Source: Dastarcus helophoroides (taxonomy: Eukaryota > Arthropoda > Insecta > Coleoptera > Bothrideridae). Taken from it: a stretch of 64,000 nucleotides of DNA. The stretch is taken from contig CM053327.1 of assembly GCA_028583605.1 (NCBI GenBank), forward strand, positions 40,591,059 to 40,655,058, given 5' to 3'. Of this stretch, positions 1 through 10,300 are shown in pieces. Positions within the stretch are counted from its first letter, which is position 1. Every line of letters begins with the position of its first letter. Made by a program: the position numbers and the translations under genes. The notes beneath the pieces are model-generated. The model made no database searches, had not been told where the DNA came from, and saw only the letters and a list, made by a program, of their open reading frames with translations.

Positions 1-22
1 ACTACGCGATCCCTCATGTTTT

Positions 23-298
23 TTAATAATAAATAGTTAAATCTTTTATTCCGGTTCTAGCCCAACTTAAATCTGACGGTGAAGACCCCGGTGGATTGTA
101 AAATAACACACACGGAAAACAGTACAGCAAATTCGTTACCTCGCAACCACATATACAGTTATTCTTCTTATAGGTATTCGTAGAAAAATGCCTTGTAAAC
201 CCTCTTTTTTTAGATTTTTTTTCACACTTCTGTTCTAGTTTTAACATTGGCAAAGGTCTACCTAGTTCTTTTATTTTTACTTTTTCTTCCAGTGGAAG
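23..298 (-). pseudogene. Fragment of a hAT-type (ZMYM/TTF zinc finger) transposase
   Basis: About 90 residues are open on the minus strand and end in a stop near the window edge. Visible in order are a KELGRPLP-like lead, a basic stretch, RHFSTNTYKKNNCICGC, LLYCFPCVLF and SWARTGIKDL. This Cys pattern (CxC...CFPC) followed by W..TG..DL is the signature of the TTF-type zinc finger at the N terminus of ZMYM/hAT transposase-like proteins. Only this zinc-finger portion is present; the dimerisation and RNase H-like catalytic regions would lie outside the window or are lost. It could instead be one exon of a domesticated ZMYM-like gene. The family call comes from motif recognition, not a search. Confidence 0.55.
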
Positions 299-1079
299 TT
301 AACTAAAATCTTTTTTTTAATAAAAAACTGGTACTGTTCATTTTAAGCACAGAATTAAATCTTAAATCTAAAGGAAAATACTAAAACTGAAAAATATGCA
401 CTTCAAATTTTTACGCGTACTGTCAATGTCATTATTAGTAGTGCGTGTTTATTCAGCGACTATTTTCCCTATAATTAGAACGAAATCAACAAATTAATAA
501 TTAGACCCTAGAATGGGTACTGCTATCTCTTTGTGAATAGCGGTACTGTTAGCAGTTAGGCCTGTAAACGGCAGAATTAGTAATCGCAATCAGATCAGCC
601 GGCACCTTCGCATCTTGCATCATAAACCGTAAATACACACTCCAAACTCTGTCTCGTACTCACCATTTGGCAATAGCGCATAAGCGGGGTGCAGCGTTCC
701 CCGGGCTAGCTTTAACGCGGTGTATCTGTAGTTTATTTCTTATTTCTCCGTATCCCGTTGAGGCCGTTGATAGCCATCACACGACAACCACGCTAGGTGC
801 ATAATTCTGCGCGCACCAACGTATTTCAATTTCCTCATAATATATAATATAATGAAATAAAACATTTGCGTACGTTATTTCAAGTCACTCACCAGTATTA
901 GTTAATTAGTATATTATTACTTTGTGCTTAAAAATGAGATAAATCCAAATCTTTTACATTATATAAAAAAGAATAGTTCGCTCATTTCACGAGGAGCGCG
1001 CGCTCTCGCGCTCTTTAAGACCAGCCGCCACTGAAAAAAATACAGTTTTTAGATAGAGTCTGAATTTTCAGAAAAATAA
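299..1079. other. Intergenic, no gene seen
   Basis: No convincing coding or RNA gene. Bases 590-800 are richer in G and C than the surroundings. The string AAGCGGGGTGCA here recurs in similar form near 48,690, which suggests a short dispersed repeat. A GC-rich purine/pyrimidine patch (GAGGAGCGCGCGCTCTCGCG) lies at about 990-1010. Confidence 0.4.
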
Positions 1080-1189
1080 ACGTAATATAAAACGTCATGC
1101 TTTGGAAAAATTAGATTAATATCGAAATTTCGAGAAAAAGACGATTTTCGATTTTATTAAAAAAAATCAAAATTTTGGAGAAATGTCAA

Positions 1190-1257
1190 AATTAAAACAG
1201 AATCGATTTATTTAGCACGACAAAGAAAGTGTTAAATGAATCGATTCTGTTTCAATT
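1190..1257. repeat. Imperfect hairpin, copy A
   Basis: Arms of about 29 bp (containing ACAGAATCGATT and GTGTTAAATGAATCGATT) pair around an 11-bp loop. An almost identical hairpin at 9,912-9,979 is also followed by the 126-bp array, so the pair marks a duplicated repeat module. Confidence 0.75.
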
Positions 1258-1692
1258 TCGATATTTATCCAAAATTCCGATTTTTTTTAAATTTTGGTCT
1301 TTTAAGTTCCCTTTTTCCAAAATTTAACTTTTTCAAAGTCTTTTCCAAAATTTCGGCTCTATTTTCAATCTTTGGATTTTTAGGAAATTCGATTTTAAAA
1401 ATTTTGATTATTATTTAAAATTTTGGTCTGTTTAATTTACTTTCTTCCAAAATTTAAATTTTTCAAAATTCCAAAATTTCTACTCTATTTTCAAAATATC
1501 GATTTTTGAAAAATTCGATTTTAAAAATTTCGATTTTTGTTTAAAATATCAAGTTTTTTTTAAATTATGATGTCGAGTATTTTTAATGGTTAAACTATTT
1601 TCAAAATTTCGATTGCATTTCTAAATTTCGAAGTAAAAATTGAAAGTTTCAAACATCCAAATATTTATTCTTCATGATTTATTGGAAATATT

Positions 1693-1786
1693 ATGTTTTT
1701 TTCAATTTATTTAACATTTCTTCGGCCCAGTTTGGCAATATTGCCAAACTGGGCCGAAGAAATGTTAAATAAATTGTAAAAAACAT
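1693..1786. repeat. Long near-perfect palindrome
   Basis: A 94-bp inverted repeat centred between bases 1,739 and 1,740 with no real loop. The inner 74 bp (1,703-1,776) are perfect, including CGGCCCAGTTTGGC and its complement. Only one mismatch (1,702/1,777) occurs in the full length. It could be a MITE, a snap-back rearrangement or a hairpin RNA source. Confidence 0.85.
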
Positions 1787-2430
1787 CCAAATATTTGAAA
1801 AAATAAAATAGCGACATTTTGAGGAATTTCTAGAAAAAACTCGTTTAGTAAAAATTCGAATTTTTCCGGAGAAAATCGAATTTTATCAAAATTTCACAAA
1901 ATGGGAGAATTTTGAAAAAAAATTCAGCATAAAAGGGGAAATCTTTAGATAAAGAGTCAACATTTCTCGACTGAACATTTATTTTTGTTAATGACTGCCT
2001 GAGTGAAGAACAAGCTTCCTTCCTCCTCCTGTGATGTCAGAAAATATCAACTATAGAGATGAACGTCGAAATTTTGAGAAACAAGTTGAAACATTTTTAT
2101 CAAAAGATGAACCACATTTCAAGAAAAGGCAAAGTTTAATAAATAAGCCGAAATTTACAAAAAGATGAATTAAAAAAAATCAGAAAAAGTCGAATTTTGA
2201 GAAATGGCGAAATTTTAAAAAAAAAACAACGAATTTTCAGATAAAAATTTAAAATTTTAAGAAAGTCGTATTTTGAGAAAGAAAGTTTAATTTTAGAATA
2301 CACTGAAAACTTCAAAAGAAATTTGATGAAAATAGACAGAAGTCGAATTTTCAAGAAAATGTGTAAATTTCAAGAAAAGAATTAATTTTCAGGAATAAAT
2401 CGAAATTTTTGAAGAAAGTTCCCTCTGTTA

Positions 2431-2838
2431 AAAATATACGTTTTCGGTCGACTATAAATCAAGGGAAATCAAGTGACCCACCTTGCTCTAATGTAGCTAG
2501 CCGATAGAAAAAGAAATCTAGAGAATTTAAAAATATTTTTTATTAGACGGGATTGCATAAATTACTTTATCAGTTATTATCTTAATAAATATTAACTAGG
2601 TTACCCATGGACCCCTGACACTCCTCTAAGGGTCCACGGACTTCTATCTTAACTGTTGCTTCGTTATTTCATAAATAATTTCCCATTTTATTGCCAAATC
2701 ATTCGCAATATATTCGCATAATTTCTTGCGAATGCGAATATTAAAAAACATGCGAATATTCGTTACATCACTAATTTGTATGTTTTACATAATATATTTA
2801 CTAAGAAAGTAAAACGCTTCTGTACAAATGTATTAAAA
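2431..2838. other. Region downstream of mud, no gene seen
   Basis: Unique-looking AT-rich DNA with a short motif cluster of TTCGCA/TGCGAA at 2,700-2,765. The cluster resembles the end of a small inverted-repeat element. No coding signal. Confidence 0.4.
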
Positions 2839-2844
2839 TTTATT
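2839..2844 (-). terminator. Polyadenylation signal of mud
   Basis: Reads AATAAA on the minus strand about 80 nt after the mud stop codon. It is the first canonical hexamer downstream, so it is the likely 3' end signal. Confidence 0.6.
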
Positions 2845-2924
2845 ATTAGCAAAATACAATATCAAAGTTTCAAGTTAGGACATAAAAATATCAAACGTAT
2901 AAATTATAAACAGTAAAAACTAAA

Positions 2925-2984
2925 TTATTTGGGCTTCCTAAATATACTTAACCTTTTACTCTTTGGGGTCCCATTGTTCTGACT
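2925..2984 (-). CDS. mud: mud exon 12 (C terminus and stop)
   Basis: After TTATTTTTCAG it reads SQNNGTPKSKRLSIFRKPK and TAA, in phase with exon 11. The strongly basic end fits the tail of the family. Confidence 0.85.
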   Translation of the reverse strand, partial: SQNNGTPKSKRLSIFRKPK

Positions 2985-5900
2985 CTGAAAAATAACACTC
3001 TGAGTTCATACGTCAAAACAATGCATCAAAACGATGCATCAAAGCAATGCATCAAAATGATACATCAAAACGATTAATATACTTACTTCCGAATCGTGCC
3101 TCATGCTGGCAGCCGCCTTTCCAACAAATAAAGCTTTAATTCTATTTGGAGTACTCCTTTTAGGCGTTTTTGGCCCATGCAATTCTCGCAAAGGATGCAC
3201 CTCATTACCCTGTAATGACAATCGACCACCATTTTTGCTCGGAGTAGGAGGTCCAGGTTTTTTATAAGAAGTCGTACCAAAATCCTTTTTCCTTGGTTTT
3301 TCACCAGGCAGTAATTTGCACAAACTGTCATCTAAACCAACGTTGCCAGACTACAAATAAATTCGATTTATAATTATTACATTATAGCACACAACATTGA
3401 AATATAAAAGTAGAAATTTTAGAAAAAGAAAAAAGGAAAAACCAAATCGAAAGCGTGAATTTTGAGAAAAATGTTCAGAAAAGAAAACTCTAGAAAAGGC
3501 TCCCGAAATTTCAAAGAAAAAACGAAGAGAACCGGAACTGAGTAGAAGTTTTTCAAACTCTTTCGATATTTCAAATAGTTTCCGAACTTAAAATCGAGAT
3601 TTTAAAATTAAAATTTGTAGGAAAACTGCTTAGGCCTAAATTTCAAAACTTCTGTCAAATTTATGGTACAGTTCTTCGAAAAAAGCCAGGACTTCGATCG
3701 AGGATGTTTAGATAAAGAAGTCGAAATTGTCCTGTCCTTTTGATTTAGTCAGTTTTAATAACTTTTCTCGAAATTTTGAGCCTAAGACCGAGATTTTAAA
3801 ATTAGGAAGTAGGAAAGCTGCGAAGGGCGAAATTTCAAAACTTGTGTCGAGTGTACACTGGAAGTTTTTCAAAAACAAATCAGGATTTCGATATCGGGGG
3901 TGAAATTTGGGAAAAATCAATTTCAATTTTTCGCATTTTTTTGATTTCACTTTTTCGATTTATTAATTGCAAAACTTCAGTTTCGGCTTTAGTTAAAATT
4001 TTGATTTGTTTTCTGAATTTTTTGAAAAGTTGTACACAAAAATTTGATCTTTTGTCAAAATTGTGGCTTTTTTAAAATTTGAGATTTTCTGCTAATTTGA
4101 AAAACTGACTCTTGAAAAGTTCTAACCTTTTTTTTTTTCAAAATTTCCATCTTTGTCCAACTTTTGACGATTCTCGAAGTTTTTTTTTTAAATTGCGACT
4201 TTTTTTCGCAAATTTCGACTTTTTTTACAACAATTTCGACTTTTTCTTGAAGCTTTGGATTTTATGCAGTAAATTGGAATTGTGAAAAGTTATACACAAA
4301 ATTTTGATCTTTTGTTAAAATTGTGACCTTTTTAAAATATTGAGATTTTCAACTAGTTTGATTATGTTGAAAAACTGACCCTTGAAAAATTCTAATCTTT
4401 TTTTGAAAATTTTCATCTTTGTCCAACTTTTGACATTTCTCGAAGTTTTGACTTTGTTTGCAAATAGCAAGTTTTTTTTCGCAAATTTCGACTTTTTTAC
4501 GACAGCTTCCGACTTTTTCTCGAAGCTTTGACTTTTAGACAGTAAGTTGGACTATTATTTAAAAAATTTGACTTTAATTTTCATCCTTTCTAAAAATTGG
4601 ATTTTTCTTAAAATTTCGGCATTTTTAATTTTCGAATTATTTCACTTTTCACTTTTTCTGAAATTTTCGACATTTCATTATCAAAATTTTCACTTTTTCT
4701 CAAAGTTACAACTTTTTTCAGGATTTGACTTCCTTTTTAAAATTTCTACCTTTTTTGAAAATTTCGACCTTTTTTGAAAATTTCGACATTTTTTGAAAAT
4801 TTCTACCTTTTTTAAAATTTCCAATTTTTGTAAAAATGTTGCTTTTAAAAAAAAATTATAGCAATAATTTCTACAAAGAAGCAGAAATTTTCAAAAGCAA
4901 GAAAGGTCAAGATTTGAGATACAAATTGAAATATGGAGAAAAACCGGAATTTTTGGAAAAAATAAACAATTGCCAGATTTTTTGGAGATAACGAAAATGC
5001 CCAGAAAATTTTAAATAAAACGGAAGCTTCACCTTTGAAATACAGAGGAAAGCCAGAATTTTTAACAAAAAAAAAGACAAAATTTATAGCAAGAAGACGA
5101 ATTTCTACAAAAAAGTAGAAATTGTCAAAAGCAAGAAAGGTCAAGATTTGAGATTCAAATTGAAATATGGAGAAAAGCCGGAATTTTTGGAAAAAATCAA
5201 AAATTGTCAGATTTTTTGATAAAACCAAAAATGGCCAGGAAATTTTAAAGAAAACGGAAAAGGACCAAATTCTCTCAAAAATGTCGCAATTTCGAGGAAA
5301 AATGTCGCAATTTCGAGGAAAAATGTCGCACTTTCGAGGAAAAATGTCGCACTTTCGAGGAAAAATGTCTCAATTTCGAAGAAATAAGTCGAATTTTCGA
5401 AATAAATCTAAATAACAATCGTAATTTCGAGAAAAGTCGAATTGTCAATTATCGAAATCGAATTTTGCGAAAAGAAAGTCGAATTTTCTAGGAAACCGAA
5501 TTTTGAGAAAAAAATTTGAAATCTCCAAAAACATTTTCTCAGAAGCTTTACCTTTGAAATACAGAGGAAAACCACAATTTTCAACAAAAAAAAACGGAAT
5601 TTGCAGCAATAAGACGAATTTCTACAAATAAAAAGAAATTGTCAAAAGCGAGAAAGGTCAAGATTTGAGATACAAATTGAAATATGGAGAAAAACCGGAA
5701 TTTTTGGAAAAAATCAAAAATTGCCAGACCTTTTGGAAAAAACCAAAAATTGCCAAACTTTTTGGAAAAAACCAAAAATGGCCAGCACCTTTTAAAAAAA
5801 AACGGAAAAGGGCCAAATTCTCTCAAAAATGTCGCAATTTCGAGGAAAAATGTCGCCATTTCGAGGAAAAATGTCGCACTTTCGAGGAAAAATGTCGAAT

Positions 5901-7320
5901 TTTCGAAATAAATCTAAATAACAATCGTAATTTCGAGAAAAAAGTCGAACTGTCAATTATCGAAATCGAATTTTGCAAAAAGAAAGTCGAATTTTCCAGA
6001 AAACCGAATTTTGAGAAAAAAAATTGAAATCTTCAAAAACATTTTCTCAGAAGCTTTACCTTTGAAATATAGAGAAAAACCAGAATTTTTAACAAAAAAA
6101 AAAACGAAGTTTATAGCAATAAGACGAATATCTACAAAGAAGCAGAAAGCAAGGAAGGTCCAGATTTGAGATACAAATTGAAATATGGAGAAAAACTGGA
6201 ATTTTTGAAAACATTTAAAAATTGCCAGTTTTTTTGAAAAAAACCAAAAATGGCCAGGAAATTTTAAATAAAACGGAAAAAGGCCAAATTCTCTAAAAAA
6301 TATCGCAATTTCGAGGAAAAATATCGCAATTTCGAGAAAAAAGTCCCAATTTCGAGAAAAAATGTCGCAATTTCAAGGAAAAATGTCGCAATTTCGAGGA
6401 AAAATGTAGCAATTTCGAAGAATAATGTCGTAATTTCAACAAAAAATGTGGCAAGTTTAAATTGGAAGTTTTTCAAAACAAGTCAGAATTTCGATATCGT
6501 AGGTGAAATTTGGAAATTAGGAAATGTCCTTTCCTTTTGAATTTAGAGCCGAAATTTTAGAGGAAAGTAAGTAAAAACTAAGTGTGAAATTTAAGAAAAT
6601 TATCCAGGCTTGGGAAAAGTAAAATTTTCTAAAAAAAACTACTATTTATAAAAGAATCTTAAAAAAGGAAATCAACATTTCGAAATTATATTACAAGAAG
6701 AAAAGCTTATTTAGATACTACGCTGGTCGGTGTTAAAATTTTATTTTTAAGCAACTGTCGAAAATTAAATATTGCTTTACCAAAATAAAAGAGAGAATTC
6801 CGTTACGAGAAAAGTTGTGGAAATCTTTAAATACAATAAACGAACGTTGTACCTTAATATCATCATCTTTAAAGCGCCCAGGGCTCAAAAATTGGCTTTC
6901 AGCGGGATACGATGACTTCAAATGAGGGGGAAGCAGAGAATTTCTCCAAGCCAGCTCAGAGAATCGGTTTTTGGTGGCATCGACCGCCAAGTCGCATCGA
7001 CCTTCTTGTAAATCAGCAAGATATTTGTTATTAAACATTTCATCTTCGTCTTCCATTTGAATACTTTGTCCTACAAAAAGTACATTTTTATTGGCTATGT
7101 TTCAGCAACAATTTCATACAGGATGTACTTCTTCGGGGATTGGACCGTGTCAAAGAACTACTAAAAGTGAAGAGAAGAACACTTTTAGTAGTTCTTTGAC
7201 ACGGTCCAATCCCGGAAGAAGTATATCCAGTACTGACTCTGGCCGTGGAAGCCTTCGTTATAAGGATTCTATAATGCACAGACCAATAGGTTTGAACATT
7301 TATTAGATTCGAAGTTTGGA

Positions 7321-7351
<31 letters not shown>

Positions 7352-10300
7352 GTTCAAACCTATGGGTCTGTGCATTATAGAATCCTTGTCTTCTGGGAAC
7401 TCTCCTAGAGAGCAACCGCTTCGCTAGGTGGCAGTGTTTCAACTGTTGGTAGTTCAGCTACCTATGATTCGCCACTATACACGGCGCCTGGAGGGCTGCA
7501 TGAATTTGTAGTCTAAGTTGCATTCTTCTTGCATACCTTCGTTATCAACAATTTCATAATTTAATGATGCTCTTGTACATTACATTTACCTAAGTTACTG
7601 GGGATTCCAATAGATGTCCTTCGAGATAGTGTTATTTCTTCTTCAACTATTGTCCTCGCTTTTGGTAACGTAGAAGCTCTGCGATCCTCGACATTAGGAG
7701 GTAATTCGTCCCCAGCGTAAGTTCTTTTGTATTGGACCGTTTCCATTTGGTCTCGACTGTTGCCTCTCATGGAACCGTAAATCGAATGCCTGTCCATTAA
7801 ACTTCTCGTTTCCGGATTTTTCGCTCTGTTGGAGGGTGCGAACGATTCTCGAGATAAAATAGATGCTAGTGATTCCCTAGATGCACCTAAGGCGCCTGCA
7901 CTGGACACTCGCTCGCGTCTTAATACATTTCTTTCGGCTTCAAGCATATGAATTTGTTTCTCAGATTCGAACAAACGTTCTTTGAGCCCTCTGATGATTC
8001 TCATTAGAGATTCCTAGAATTACAATTACTATCAAAATGTCTTTTACACGCAGACCTTATATTTCACTTTTTTAAGGATACGAGAAGTAGACTTTTCCCA
8101 AATGGGTTAACTACTGCTTTGTAAGACGAATCAGACATTCTTGTACATTTTATCTTGTACGGGATGTTTCAGAGTAAAATACTAATATTTAAAAAGGGTA
8201 ATTTTAAGAAAAAATTCATATCAATGTAGACCCGATACCACAAACAAAACTTACATTTTCATCTTTTCCTTCCCTCGCCTTGCTCATTTCCTTACTGACT
8301 TCATCACGATAAAGCTTGATCTGAAGATGACAAATTTTATAAACCAAGAATCTTTGTTACGTTACTTACCATTTTATCCTTCATTTTTTCCAATTTGGCC
8401 TCGTATTCGCTTTTTATATCTTGAACTTTCCGCGAATTTTTAACATCGTATTCATCTCTTTCCTTCTTCAATAATCGAACAAATTCATCTCTGTCTCTAG
8501 ACCGTTTGTATTTTATTGTATCTAGTTCAGTCATAAGTTTGTTATTTTCTTCAAGAAGTTTTTCATACGCTTCTTTAATCAAAGAAAATTCACCCAATTG
8601 GGATTTTCGTTCCTCTAGTATGCGCATCAAGTTGAGGTTTTCTTGCTTTAATTTTGAATTATCCTCCACGATTCCGCTGTAAGCTTCTCGTAATTGATCG
8701 AGATCTTGTTGTAATTTAAATTCCTTTTCCGTGGGACTCTTCTGCTGCTTATTCATTCCTAACACGTTTTTGGAATCCTTGAACCGATAATATTCTCGTT
8801 GGAGCGCCTCATAACGTTCGACATGGTCTTTGATAATACGCTCGTGCTCTTCTTTAAACTGGATATGTTCTTGCAGTAAAATTTTGTAGTGGGCGTCATT
8901 ATCAAGATTCAACGGTTGTTCCCGAATTTTCTTATTTTCCTCCCTAACTTGCTTGAGTTTTTTCTCGAGTGTAGATTTCGCGCTTTCCGCCAATGTCCAT
9001 TTCTGTTTAAGAGTAAAAACCTGTTTCTTCAAATCGTCCTCCTTCATCTTATCAATCGTGCTGTTATTTCTTGTAGACACTCCCAAAATATTCTCCTTCT
9101 GTGGTTTCAAATTCTTCCCCTGTTTACCGATTATGTTATCTATGTCTTTATTTAATGTTTTTAATTGTTCGAGGGCATCGGTTGTTCTATCGATTAAATC
9201 TGAAATTTTTTCCAAATTCTCATCGAGGTTGTACTTTTTGGATATTCCATTTATATCGGTGGTTTTCGAAGATAATATGTTATCGAATTCCTTCTCCTGA
9301 AATTGAACCATTTCCAAAATTACTTCGTTTATAAGCTTAGAAGTCCTCCCAAAATGCTTAAATATGTCGTCAGTGATTATTTCTAAAGATTCCTTCCGTT
9401 CAGACAGATGCTTGAAATTGCTGAATTCCCACACGTTATTTTTGTGGATGTTTATCATCAGAACTTTCACGTTGTTCAATAGCGTCTCTAGGATATTTTT
9501 CTGGGAGAGCATTTTTTCTATTTTTTGTCTAAATTCGGAAGTATATAATTTAAATGAACTGTATACCTGCTGCATGTATTCGTTTCTTCGAACTAACTCT
9601 TGTATATTTTGATCTAAGGATTCTTTCTCGGCCAGTAAAACATTGAATTTTCTCTAAAAATAAGAACATAAAATTAGCAATTAGTATACTATTTATAGAA
9701 AAATATATTTTTGTTCTGACAATGTAGAAATTGAAAAAAAAAATATTAGTTTCTCTGCTAGCAAAGTTGGTTTTATTCTGAATACAACCAAGCAACCACT
9801 TTTTTTTTATTATACCACAATATGCTATTCGCTCCGAATGGGGTTAGGTGACACATTGTGGTAAAAATATCAAAATTTAAAAGAAAAATCGAAATTTTGG
9901 AAAACTATCAAAATTGAAACAGAATCGATTTATTTAGCACGATAAAGAAAGTGTTAAATGAATCGATTCTGTTTTAATTTCGATATTTTTCCAAAATTCC
10001 GATTTTTTTTAAAATTTTGGTCATTTAAGTTCCTTTTTTTCAAAATTTAACTTTTTCAAAGTCTTTTCCAAAATTTCGGCTCTATTTTCAAACCTTGGAT
10101 TTTTAGGAAATTCGATTTTTGTTTAAAGTTTTGGTCTTTTTAATTTCTTTTTTTCCAAAATTTACCTTTTTAAATTTTAAATTTCTACTCCGTTTTCAAA
10201 ACTTGCGTTTTGGGATTATTTGATTTTGAAAATTTCGAATTTTGTTTAAAATTTTAGTCTGTTTAATTTCTTTTCTTCCAAAATTTAACTTTTTCAAAAT

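Larger units (their letters stand above)
1080..2430. repeat. AT-rich degenerate tandem repeat (TTTCGAAATTTT type)
   Basis: Continuous variants of AAAATTTCGA/TCGAAATTTT separated by A- or T-tracts. The 1,236-1,560 part matches the ~126-bp monomer array in mud intron 6. Short open frames here are made of K, F, N and L only and are low-complexity artefacts. Confidence 0.8.
7101..7513 (+). pseudogene. Possible captured gene fragment of unknown origin
   Basis: On the plus strand a splice-acceptor-like GCTATGTTTCAG is followed by an open frame containing SSGIGPCQRTTKS and SISSTDSGRGSLRYKDS. After a small inverted-repeat element the text resumes with LSSGNSPREQPLR and, one frame over, GGSVSTVGSSATYDSPLYTA and GGLHEFVV before a stop. 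Composition and amino-acid mix look coding, unlike the surrounding AT-rich DNA. I do not recognise the protein. A frame change and the two hairpins make it a fragment at best, and it could be chance. Confidence 0.3.
7071..7589 (-). other. mud intron 9 with two hairpins and exon-like plus-strand fragments
   Basis: 519 bp. Bases 7,125-7,280 and 7,380-7,515 are markedly GC-richer than other mud introns. On the plus strand they can be read as protein-like text without similarity to Mud (see the separate pseudogene and hairpin entries). Confidence 0.7.

Noticed and set aside
4845..6476. Several 70-127-codon frames in the intron 10 arrays
   Set aside because: Made of repeated units read in different frames, low complexity.
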